Part shown: in pieces, positions 17,165 to 24,316 of the stretch
Numbering within the stretch: position 1 is the stretch's first letter
Layout: each line of letters starts with the position of its first letter
NCBI RefSeq assembly: GCF_943169825.2
Contig: NZ_OW968402.1
Location: 1,426,001 to 1,490,000 of the forward strand
Direction: 5' to 3'
From: Varibaculum prostatecancerukia
GTDB taxonomy: Bacteria; Actinomycetota; Actinomycetes; Actinomycetales; Actinomycetaceae
DNA: 64,000 nt
Notes under the pieces: model-generated
The model's input: the letters and a program-made list of their open reading frames with translations, nothing else
The model's database searches: none
What the model was told of the DNA's origin: nothing
Made by a program: the position numbers and the translations under genes

Positions 17165-18536
17165 CAACTTGAAGCGGAAGCGTGATTTGTACACAAGCGT
17201 GATTTTCGGGACTATTGAAAAGCCGAATCGTCCCGTCGTACTTGTCTAAAAACCTTCTCGCGAAATACAAGCCCAACCCGGTAATAGCCTCATCGTTGTT
17301 TGCTTTCTCTGAAAATTCCTTTTGCATGCCGTTTGCAAGCGCCCTTTCAGAAAAACAAGACCCCGAATTACTAATAAGATATTGAACCCTGTCTTGCAGT
17401 ACTTCAAATTGTAGTTGCACAGTTTGGGGTGAGTTACCATGTTCAAAGGCGTTGATGAGAACATTCATGAGCGTTTGTTTGAGTCCTATTTCGTCTATAG
17501 AAAGTGTTTGCTGGCATTTTTGAAAATTGCTTCGCCATGCATTGCCATAGTGATCACTTAGGATATTTCCTAGGATGTCAATGGATTGATTGAAGTCATC
17601 CAGCGCAATGACGGTATTACCTGCGGCTGATGAGGTATCTGATGCCATTTGCTGTTGCAAGCGATCTCCTATTTCTGTCAATCGCTCCAGATTCAAGATA
17701 AGCGCATCTGCGCTGTCTATCAGATCATCTTTGTTTCTCATATCACTCAGGTTGGAAAGATCTTCTCGTAAAAACTCTGCATGCGCACGAGCTACCGTTA
17801 AAGGAGTGCGATAGTCATGAAGCATTTGAGCCGTAGATTCCCTCATCTGATTTTCATTAGACCACAGGGCCTGTAGTGTATTTTTTAAATCTGACCGCAT
17901 GCGATCAGTCAGCGAGCCGAGCTCTTCAAATTCTTTAATTGAAAGATGAGGGACCGGATAATTCAAATTTCCTGACCCTATTAATCTGACTGTGTGTCTT
18001 AAAGGGGAGATGTTATTCTCCAGACGCTTGGATATAAAACGCACAAACACAATAGTTGAAACTAGGACAGAAAAAATAAAAGCGCTGACAAAAATAATCT
18101 CTACTCTAGGTAGATGCTGGTTCGCCCACTCAGATGAGTAATGCACGCCGATTTGATACTTAAAGACGCACACGCCGCCAGGATAAAGCGATTTAGCAAA
18201 GTATCCTTCTGAGAATGGAATATCCTCGCCTTTCAAAAAAGATAGTGATAATTTCCGATCCGATGCACTGCCGTTCGAAGAAAGGATTTCATTGTTGTTG
18301 TTAAGTACTACATAGGTAATAGACGGAGAAACCCAATCCGGGTCAAAGTACTGTTCTGCTTCAATTCGTTGTTGTAGTACCTCTACTTGTTTTTCTTCAG
18401 AGTCTGCGAAGGAATAAACATGGTTTCGCACCCCAGTCATGAAGGTAACATACAAAGCGGTGCAAAGTACTAAGATTACCCCGATGAAGATTAAGGAATA
18501 AAGTAGGAACATCTTTTTTAAAGTCATATTTTTCAA
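17130..18536 (-). CDS. Sensor histidine kinase of the bacteriocin-immunity operon (LanK-like)
   Basis: About 468 residues. Two membrane helices (about residues 8-28 and 155-180) flank an extracellular loop; then come a HAMP-like linker, a dimerisation helix with the phospho-acceptor in HDYRTPLT, the N-box in VLINAFEHGN and the G-box in GLGLYFARRF. I prefer the TTG start at 18536: GGAGGG lies five bases upstream and the TTG overlaps the response regulator stop (TTGA), giving coupled translation; an upstream in-frame ATG at 18557 has no such site. It would phosphorylate the regulator just before it. The final residues (VVKDDPQPPPLT) are read from the antisense of a recombinase relic, so the native C-terminus may have been replaced. 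Confidence 0.88.
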   Translation of the reverse strand: MKNMTLKKMFLLYSLIFIGVILVLCTALYVTFMTGVRNHVYSFADSEEKQVEVLQQRIEAEQYFDPDWVSPSITYVVLNNNNEILSSNGSASDRKLSLSFLKGEDIPFSEGYFAKSLYPGGVCVFKYQIGVHYSSEWANQHLPRVEIIFVSAFIFSVLVSTIVFVRFISKRLENNISPLRHTVRLIGSGNLNYPVPHLSIKEFEELGSLTDRMRSDLKNTLQALWSNENQMRESTAQMLHDYRTPLTVARAHAEFLREDLSNLSDMRNKDDLIDSADALILNLERLTEIGDRLQQQMASDTSSAAGNTVIALDDFNQSIDILGNILSDHYGNAWRSNFQKCQQTLSIDEIGLKQTLMNVLINAFEHGNSPQTVQLQFEVLQDRVQYLISNSGSCFSERALANGMQKEFSEKANNDEAITGLGLYFARRFLDKYDGTIRLFNSPENHACVQITLPLQVVKDDPQPPPLT

Positions 18537-19207
18537 GTTGTCCCTCCAGCATCCCATTTATAACCAATACCCCAAATTGTTTTGATCGGATCAACTTGGT
18601 ATGGCGCAAATTTTTTACGAATGTTTTTGATATGTTCGACAACAGCGGCCGGTTCTGAATCTGTCCAATAACCACCGGCTCTATCAAGTATTTGCTCCCT
18701 AGAAAAAACTTGACCACGATGCCGAATCATCAGCTCACAAATCTCATATTCCATTTTAGTTAGGGGCACAATATCATCGCGCACTCTTACTTCTCGAGCA
18801 GTGAATAAAAATCGAATTTCCCCGTCAGTGAGCACGGCATGGTGAATGCGTTTTTCACGTCGAATGTGTGCATTTACACGACTAACCAGCTCTGAGGGGG
18901 TGAAAGGTTTTCTAATGTAATCATCAGCCCCCATTGCCAAGCCCTGAATAACATCTGTTTCAGTGGTTTTAGCAGTGAGAAAAAGAATAGGGCAGTCGAC
19001 CTTTTCTCTTACTTTTCTGCATAGTTCGAAACCATCCATATCCGGCATCATGACATCAAAAATCATTAGGTCGAATTGCTCGAGTCGCAGCGTTAAAGCT
19101 TCCTTTGCTGAAGTGCAGGCAGTTACAGAAAAGGACGCTCGCTTTAAGCTTTTGGCAATTACATCGCAAATGGCCGCTTCATCATCAACTACAAGAATAT
19201 GTTCCAT
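18533..19207 (-). CDS. OmpR-family response regulator (LanR-like)
   Basis: 224 residues: receiver domain (phospho-Asp in LMIFDVMMPDMDG, Lys in YIRKPF) and a winged-helix DNA-binding domain (LTKMEYEICELM, then IKTIWGIGYKW). It is the fourth gene of a five-gene operon, after the ABC transporter and before its kinase. Such regulator/kinase pairs switch on the adjacent immunity transporter when the lantibiotic or other cell-wall-active peptide is sensed. AT-rich composition fits transfer from Firmicutes-like donors. Confidence 0.93.
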   Translation of the reverse strand: MEHILVVDDEAAICDVIAKSLKRASFSVTACTSAKEALTLRLEQFDLMIFDVMMPDMDGFELCRKVREKVDCPILFLTAKTTETDVIQGLAMGADDYIRKPFTPSELVSRVNAHIRREKRIHHAVLTDGEIRFLFTAREVRVRDDIVPLTKMEYEICELMIRHRGQVFSREQILDRAGGYWTDSEPAAVVEHIKNIRKKFAPYQVDPIKTIWGIGYKWDAGGTT

Positions 19208-19243
19208 TTCACCCTCCTTTCTCTTGCTGGAAGATATTTGTTA

Positions 19244-19984
19244 TTATTCGTCACCTATGCTTGGTCGCCCATCCCATTTATGAAACCATGAAGGAATCAA
19301 TACCACAAGGATTAGAGTAAAGACCAGGCAGAAGAAGAGTCCATGTCTCAAATCAGCTGCAACTTTTATAATGTTATCTGAATGAAAAAAGTTTGAGATC
19401 ATCAAAGTCGCAAATCTTGGTGCCCAAACCGAAGGTAGATAATACCAAAGTTGATCGAACAGCCCGGTAACTCCCAATGCACCAACCAACAAAAAGATTG
19501 CACCTAATGCAACACACCAAGAAGATCCAAATCTAAGTGCTATAAACAGTTGGATGAGAAGTAAACAGGCAATTGGAATAATCACGAGTATGCAGCTTAA
19601 AACATAAGCAGCTACGTGCATTTGTCCCCACAAAAGATAGAACCCCGCTACAGATAAAATTACTCCAATAGCGACCAGCACAAACAAGAGAATGAAAATT
19701 GAGAAAAATGTCCTCAATCGTGACCGTCCAACGCACAAAATATTGAAACAGTCTCCGGCACGCTGCTCTTGTTGTGCTACGTAGGTGCAAAGTAACGTAA
19801 TTAAACAAGGCATCACTAAGGCGATAGTTTGAAAATAGCCGGTGATTTTTTGCTCGGTACTCCAAGCTGCTACAGAATAGTAAGCGATAAATAAGCCAAC
19901 TATTAAAATTGGCCATAGCAAGGCAAGTCCTAAAAGAGGTGTCTTTCTGATTTTGTAAATATGAGAACGTAAATTATTAAACAT
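19244..19984 (-). CDS. Lantibiotic-immunity ABC permease, MutG/EpiG-like
   Basis: 246 residues with about six hydrophobic helices, ABC-2 type. It is the second of two permeases, separated by only six bases from the first, in the order ATPase, permease, permease, regulator, kinase known from LanFEG immunity modules. It would help expel a lantibiotic from the membrane. The E/G assignment rests on gene order and general similarity (early conserved segment SAW/AAWSTEQKITGYFQT); no sequence search was possible. Confidence 0.8.
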   Translation of the reverse strand: MFNNLRSHIYKIRKTPLLGLALLWPILIVGLFIAYYSVAAWSTEQKITGYFQTIALVMPCLITLLCTYVAQQEQRAGDCFNILCVGRSRLRTFFSIFILLFVLVAIGVILSVAGFYLLWGQMHVAAYVLSCILVIIPIACLLLIQLFIALRFGSSWCVALGAIFLLVGALGVTGLFDQLWYYLPSVWAPRFATLMISNFFHSDNIIKVAADLRHGLFFCLVFTLILVVLIPSWFHKWDGRPSIGDE

Positions 19985-19990
19985 ATATGA

Positions 19991-20737
19991 TCACCTCGCC
20001 TCTGAGTTTGAAAATAGCCATGTCGCCAAAAATCCCAACACAGCAGTTAAAGCTAAAGATAAGATCAGAGATAAAACAACATCCATCGTTCCTATATTTA
20101 GATTACTTTCGACCGGCAGACCGTTTGGCATGACACCGATTACGACAGCCATACAACGATTGACCCATGCCCACGGGCAGAAAAGCCAATAGGACTTTAA
20201 AGCTAATAACACACCTGAAAAAGAAATAATCAGGTTTATGGCAACAGTAAAGATGAGTCCAAGCTTCTTCGATAGAATGAAACTAAAAGGTATCTGCCAA
20301 GCTGAACTTAGAAACATGACAACAATGCCTGACAAAACAGTAACAACACTAAGCTGTTTTATTTGAGCTGTTCCAAATATACCTAATAGAGCTGGTACAA
20401 GAATGACTGCAACGCTGAGTAATAGGCAAGAAAATAAGGCATATCCCAACACATTAATGAGCTTTGCGAGCCAAATTCTCTTTTGCTTAATGGGCAAAGA
20501 GCGGATTGTGCGCAAAGCGTGTTTGCCATTATCAATATTGACGGCAGCTGCACCGATCAAAGCAAAGGTTGCAGGGAGGAACACCACGTAAAACCAGTTA
20601 AATAGGTTAAGAGAAAAATAACCTCCTTGAATTGTAGCCAGCGCAGCAAGACAAAGCGGGCTCGCTATGGCAACACGTCGTACAATGCTTCTTTTAGTTT
20701 TCAAAAACTCTGATTGCAGGATGCTAAAAAAGTCCAT
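19991..20737 (-). CDS. Lantibiotic-immunity ABC permease, MutE/EpiE-like
   Basis: 248 residues with about six hydrophobic helices. The N-terminus (FSILQSEFLKTKRS) is the amphipathic cytosolic lead-in typical of ABC-2 permeases of the bacitracin and lantibiotic exporters. It starts directly after the ATPase stop, without spacer, and is followed by the second permease. Together they make the membrane part of a LanFEG-type exporter. No lantibiotic precursor or modification gene is visible in the window, so this is an immunity or resistance module rather than a producer's cluster. Confidence 0.82.
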   Translation of the reverse strand: MDFFSILQSEFLKTKRSIVRRVAIASPLCLAALATIQGGYFSLNLFNWFYVVFLPATFALIGAAAVNIDNGKHALRTIRSLPIKQKRIWLAKLINVLGYALFSCLLLSVAVILVPALLGIFGTAQIKQLSVVTVLSGIVVMFLSSAWQIPFSFILSKKLGLIFTVAINLIISFSGVLLALKSYWLFCPWAWVNRCMAVVIGVMPNGLPVESNLNIGTMDVVLSLILSLALTAVLGFLATWLFSNSEAR

Positions 20738-21442
20738 TTATAGCCTCACTTGCTGTTTACTTACTACGTCCATAAACAACTGCTCTAAATCTATTCCCTG
20801 ACGTAGCGCACCTTGGAATCCGAGAGAACCAGCGGCGATAATTCCAACATGATCAGCAATTTGCTCCACCTCAGATAGAATATGTGACGACAAAATTACC
20901 GTGGTGCCCTGTTTCGCAAATCCACGGATTAGTCCGCGTAAATCTTTAATGGCGATGGGATCCAGACCGTTTGTAGGCTCATCCAGGATAAGTAGCTGAG
21001 GGTGATTGATGAGAGCTAATGCGATGCCGAGTCGCTGTTTCATTCCCATAGAAAACTGACCGGACTTCTTTTTTCCAGTGTCAGAAAGACCTACGATTTC
21101 TAAAACTTCATCGATTCGGCTTTTTTCTATTCCCAGAGCCAGTGATCGTACTCTACAGTTTTCATAAGCTGTTAAGTTGGGGTAGAGTGGCGCATTTTCA
21201 ATAAGTGCCCCGATTTCAGAAAGAACCGAACGGTTCCAAGGAGCATTATTAAAAAGAATAGATCCGGATGACGGTTTGATCATGCCGCAGATCATTTTGA
21301 GAAAAGTTGACTTTCCTGCGCCATTTGGACCAAGAAGTCCATAGACTTTTCCCCGAGGGACACATACATCGATTGAGTTAACGGCTATTTGTTTTCCAAA
21401 CTTTTTCGATAGGCTCTGCGTTTGTAAAATATAATCTGCCAT
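20738..21442 (-). CDS. Lantibiotic-immunity ABC transporter ATPase (LanF-like)
   Basis: 234 residues. Walker A GPNGAGKST, signature FSMGMKQRLGIA, Walker B LLILDEPTNGLDP, switch His in LSSHILSEV. It is closest in layout to BcrA/MutF/NisF ATPases that power export of bacitracin or lantibiotics. It is the first gene of the operon that runs through both permeases, the regulator and the kinase; the promoter must lie in the AT-rich stretch upstream of 21442. Confidence 0.9.
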   Translation of the reverse strand: MADYILQTQSLSKKFGKQIAVNSIDVCVPRGKVYGLLGPNGAGKSTFLKMICGMIKPSSGSILFNNAPWNRSVLSEIGALIENAPLYPNLTAYENCRVRSLALGIEKSRIDEVLEIVGLSDTGKKKSGQFSMGMKQRLGIALALINHPQLLILDEPTNGLDPIAIKDLRGLIRGFAKQGTTVILSSHILSEVEQIADHVGIIAAGSLGFQGALRQGIDLEQLFMDVVSKQQVRL

Positions 21443-21524
21443 ATTAGTTGCCTCACCTTCTTATCGGTACTTAAACTGTACGAAAGAAAAATAAGGAAAC
21501 TATAAGGTGCGAGATGAAATATCT

Positions 21525-21585
21525 ATCTCACCCACTCAGCGGGCAAAACATCAATATCACCCACTCAAATGAGCCAAAAGAAAAA
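21525..21585. repeat. Two-copy direct repeat of about 30 bases
   Basis: On the minus strand the units read TTTTGGCTCATTTGAGTGGG and TTTTGCCCGCTGAGTGGG, each continuing with TGA(T/G)AT(T/A)GAT. Repeated short words of this kind occur at the ends of some insertion sequences, but no transposase is attached, so it may be the left-over end of a lost element. Confidence 0.45.
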
Positions 21586-21718
21586 TCGACTACTCAACCC
21601 TCTTAAGCATTTGCCCCGAAAACCCGTTGACCAGTTCCCCTGAACAGCCAAACAGCCCTCGAAGCACCATCTCACCATATTTTAACCACACAAAACCCCT
21701 GATAAACAAGGCTTTTCG

Positions 21719-21909
21719 TTACCGCACCCGTGTCATCAAACACACGCTCTCCACCGGGTTGGTGTGGGGAAAAGGTCGTAGATCTGCATGAACGCGATCC
21801 GTTAGCCACGGGATACGGCAACTTTTAGGTCACGAGCTAAGGCTGCCGGGTCGCAGGCGACATAAATAATCTGCTCCGGCTTTAGGCGCGTCAACGCCGC
21901 CATCACTTT
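21719..21909 (-). pseudogene. Decayed 3' end of a TRAM/RumA-type RNA methyltransferase gene
   Basis: The minus strand reads KVMAALTRLKPEQIIYVACD and PAALARDLKVAVSRG, then a stop (TAA), RIAFMQIYDLFP, a one-base deletion, NPVESVCLMTRVR and a natural stop. This is the catalytic-Cys end of the same protein family as the complete gene at 24317-25996, with a diverged sequence and a short native-type C-terminus. It is most simply the old chromosomal 3' end left behind when incoming DNA replaced or displaced it. Confidence 0.85.
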
Positions 21910-22023
21910 CGCGTACAGCAACTGCTTAACCCCAGATTTAAACACACATTACAGCCTAGAAATATCTAGGAAATCCTTATCACAAGCCTTACTCAGAAAG
22001 AATAAGTATGAGGAATTGGCTAA

Positions 22024-22265
22024 ATGAAGTATTTAGCCCGCGATCAGGTCGTTAAACTCCAACAGTCACTTATCGAAACCAGCGGAGGCTCCGCGGCATC
22101 CGCGATGAAGCGCTAGTTAATACAATCTTGCGGGTAGCTTCCGGTGAAGCCACAGAACAAATCTCTACCAGTGGACCTATGACCATCAAGCGTGATCCAT
22201 TCCGAGGACGGGTACTTGAAGTAGAGCTAGGTCGGAAGCTCCTGTGGCGTTACAGATTGACATGA
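22024..22265 (+). pseudogene. Broken Doc-like toxin gene (death-on-curing)
   Basis: The plus strand starts MKYLARDQVVKLQQSLIETS and continues GGSAASAMKR to a stop at 22116; a shifted frame then reads LRGIRDEALVNTIL and goes on to a stop at 22265. The first part plus GIRDEAL is the typical N-terminus of Doc/Fic-type toxins (KYL-x-x-x-QV ... GG(S) ... GIRDE-L). The Fic core motif HxFxDGN is absent, so the gene is dead. The continuation after the match (TIKRDPFRGRVLEVELG) is not Doc-like and unrecognised. Confidence 0.5.
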
Positions 22266-22326
22266 TTGCGAGTGCATGAGCAACTTCCACCCCGCATCCA
22301 GAGAAAACAACTCTGGCAGTTATTCG

Positions 22327-22806
22327 TCAAAATAAAGTTAGTAGATATCCGTCAACTAGCGCCACGAAAAAGTAGAGCAACAGCGCTCTTATAAATGCCT
22401 CGATATGCTTTTTCGGATCTTTATAAAGCTCTTTTTGCGGTATTTTCGATAATCTTATCCGCTTGCTATTTCGCCACCACAGCAAATCAATGACGAGCAG
22501 GTCGAAAACATTTAAGGTCTGTCCCAGAATCAGCAAACATATAAAGTTATGAGCGAAGTTTTCCTGGCGAATAGGGATTCCGAAAAGTAAAAACAAGACA
22601 GTAAATACGAGAAAATTTGCTGCCCAGATATAGGCTCTCCCCGTTTCCTTAAACTTTCCGCGGTACTCGACAATCTCTTGGATGCGATCTTGAGCTTTTT
22701 CAGGATAGGAACTGTAGTTTTTTAAATTTTTCTGATCTGTGCCAGTCTCTAAGTAGCAAAACCCAAAGAATGCCGCACACAACATGACTGTCTCAATTAA
22801 AAGCAC
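22327..22806 (-). CDS. Hypothetical four-helix membrane protein
   Basis: 159 residues, GTG start with AGGGG about six bases upstream. Hydrophobic segments lie at about 1-18, 60-78, 88-110 and 138-158. The stretch between the first two is charged (KAQDRIQEIVEYRGKFKETG). I do not recognise the family. It is AT-rich, lies in the accessory island and partly overlaps the broken relE-like gene upstream. Its own start may have been created by that damage, so the native N-terminus could differ. Confidence 0.55.
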   Translation of the reverse strand: MLLIETVMLCAAFFGFCYLETGTDQKNLKNYSSYPEKAQDRIQEIVEYRGKFKETGRAYIWAANFLVFTVLFLLFGIPIRQENFAHNFICLLILGQTLNVFDLLVIDLLWWRNSKRIRLSKIPQKELYKDPKKHIEAFIRALLLYFFVALVDGYLLTLF

Positions 22807-23015
22807 ACGTATCCCCTAACCACTGAAGCGTACTGGGTCAATATAACTGCACGAGTCAGCACAAGAGGGAAATGATCAAGGCTTTGAATAGCTTTTTCTA
22901 TCCTGTCTATTTGTCCTCTAGCATTTTTAGGTGACAATAAACTAAAGGTGATATATGCATAAATGCCCCCTAAGGGCTCTTCTGCTTCATGTGTTATGCA
23001 AACTGCATAGCTCAT
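22797..23015 (-). pseudogene. Truncated RelE/ParE-type toxin gene
   Basis: Starts MSYAVCITHEAEEPLGGIYA and continues with SPKNARGQIDRIEKAI, which is the first half of a RelE/ParE-superfamily toxin. After LDHFP the frame shifts and the catalytic C-terminal strand is lost (it ends ASVVRGYVCF). It overlaps the antitoxin stop by four bases (ATGA), the usual antitoxin-toxin coupling. Non-functional as it stands. Confidence 0.65.
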
Positions 23016-23110
23016 AAACCAAATTTCTTGTGCAAAGATTCAAATACTTCGTCTGCCGGTTTCACATCCCCAGATAGCACTGACTGATAGCCTTTCCCCT
23101 GTGCCCTGCT
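23012..23110 (-). pseudogene. 3' remnant of a RelB-type antitoxin gene
   Basis: The minus strand reads GYQSVLSGDVKPADEVFESL and HKKFGL before the stop at 23012. This is a common C-terminal pattern of RelB/DinJ-family antitoxins (a GYxx(I/M)xxGxVxPxEEVFxxLRKKYG type). The DNA-binding N-terminal half is missing: upstream lies unrelated sequence and a hairpin. Confidence 0.55.
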
Positions 23111-23151
23111 CGTCTTCTTCGTGTGGCGAGCGGCGCGAAAGCACAGTGAGG

Positions 23152-23197
23152 CACACGTTCTGTCTTTGTTCTTGAAATTAAAAAGACAGAGCGTGTG
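23152..23197 (-). terminator. Hairpin downstream of the 23219-24274 gene
   Basis: CACACGTTCTGTCTTT (23152-23167) pairs with AAAGACAGAGCGTGTG (23182-23197) with one G-T position. It begins about 20 bases after the stop of the minus-strand gene. Loop 14 bases; the T-run is short, so it is a terminator of uncertain strength. Confidence 0.5.
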
Positions 23198-23218
23198 ACC
23201 CGCTTAGGTTCAAAGAAC

Positions 23219-24274
23219 TTACTTCTTGCCCGTCTGCTGTTCCCTCAGCTTCTGGCGTGCCTCCTGAATCTCCCACCAATCGGAATTCTTGAATCCATCG
23301 GGGCGAACAGAATTTGGGTCGTTCGGGTTCCATGTATTCTTCGTATTCTTCGTATTCTTCGTATTCTTCAGTGTGACTTTAAGGTCCTTCGCGATACCCT
23401 TTCCCGCTTCGGCGCCCATATACACATACAATCCAGTGCCCGTTTCGCCTAAAATCTTCGTACCTTGTTGAGGCCATGGATTGTCTTTCGCTACGGCAAT
23501 GCATACTCCGCCACCGTAATCGTTAGGTGGCATGTGACTGAACATCCATGTATGGTCGTTTACCTTCTTCACGCTCCACTCACTGGACTTCCAGCTAGAC
23601 GGAACATCCACATAGAAGTAGTCCGTCATGAATGAGTGACCGCCGTTCGCTGCCTTGGTCTTAGCATCCTTCTTTTCCTTAGCGGCTTTCTCCTCGGCTG
23701 CCTTCTTCTCTTCCTCTGCCTTCTTGGCTGCTACGGCATCGTCCCTGCGCTTCTGTGCCCTCTCTTTAAGCTCATCAAGCTTGGATATATCTATCCCACT
23801 GTCCTTCGCTGCGTTATATGCTGCTTCGATTTGCTCGTCTGTCACCTCTTCCGCAGGGATTGGCTCGATAGTGATTTCCTTCTCAACATCGGTCTTGCCA
23901 TCCTTGGCAATGCTCACCTTCGTGACAGCGTCCTTTGTGTCATAGATGGTGCCGTCCTCTGCGATTGGCGATGCCGCAATCGCAAGTCTGTAATCCCCGG
24001 GTTTGAGCGCTATGTCAGAGGAACTTGACCCTCCATAGAACATGCTGTCCACATCATTGCCCTTGGAATCTTTTCCAGTAGCATGGACAGGGATTTTTGT
24101 GCCCTTCTCCGTATCAAGCCCCTTGGCGTTCACTACAATCGGCACGCCATACGTCTTGGCTTCTTGTGCTGAGAAATACAGATATGCGCCTCCGCAGCAG
24201 ACGGCAATTGCCGCTATAACGGCTATCACCACTAATAATTTCGTTCGTTTCTTCTTCGCTGATTCATCAACCAT
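23219..24274 (-). CDS. Membrane-anchored Lys/Ala-rich protein of unknown function
   Basis: 351 residues. A short cytosolic start (MVDESAKKKRTK) is followed by one membrane helix (about 13-33), so the rest is probably outside. Residues about 45-140 look like a small beta-rich domain; about 150-215 is a charged helical segment with KKAEEEKKAAEEKAAKEKK, probably a coiled coil; about 225-300 forms another compact domain (YFYVDVPSSW ... GGGVCIAVAKDN), reminiscent of small secreted proteins of Coriobacteria and related gut actinobacteria. A 9-base tandem repeat encodes NTKNTKNTKN at about 302-312. It stands 42 bases downstream of the foreign tail of the methyltransferase gene and is probably cargo of the same element. 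No function can be named. Confidence 0.7.
   Translation of the reverse strand: MVDESAKKKRTKLLVVIAVIAAIAVCCGGAYLYFSAQEAKTYGVPIVVNAKGLDTEKGTKIPVHATGKDSKGNDVDSMFYGGSSSSDIALKPGDYRLAIAASPIAEDGTIYDTKDAVTKVSIAKDGKTDVEKEITIEPIPAEEVTDEQIEAAYNAAKDSGIDISKLDELKERAQKRRDDAVAAKKAEEEKKAAEEKAAKEKKDAKTKAANGGHSFMTDYFYVDVPSSWKSSEWSVKKVNDHTWMFSHMPPNDYGGGVCIAVAKDNPWPQQGTKILGETGTGLYVYMGAEAGKGIAKDLKVTLKNTKNTKNTKNTWNPNDPNSVRPDGFKNSDWWEIQEARQKLREQQTGKK
23330..23372. repeat. 9-base tandem repeat inside a coding region
   Basis: About four copies of TCGTATTCT in a row at about 23338-23376, encoding repeated Asn-Thr-Lys on the minus strand. The 9-base period keeps the frame, so copy number can change without destroying the gene. 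Confidence 0.8.
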
Positions 24275-24316
24275 TACTTTTCCCCCGTTTCCTTTCTTGC
24301 AATGTTCTGAGTGCCT

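Larger units (their letters stand above)
21443..22326. other. 880-base region of decayed sequence inside the island
   Basis: No intact gene. From left to right it holds the promoter side of the immunity operon, two related direct repeats (about 21525-21585), an unexplained AT-rich stretch, a decayed 3' end of an RNA methyltransferase gene (21719-21909) and a broken doc-like gene (22024-22265). It reads as a junction zone formed by repeated insertion and deletion. Confidence 0.6.

Noticed and set aside
17130-21442. Complete lantibiotic biosynthesis cluster
   Set aside because: No precursor peptide, dehydratase/cyclase or protease gene is visible on either side; only immunity and regulation genes are present.
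22117-22265. Separate small gene downstream of the doc-like start
   Set aside because: No start codon or ribosome site of its own; its first residues (GIRDEAL) continue the Doc pattern, so it is treated as part of the same broken gene.
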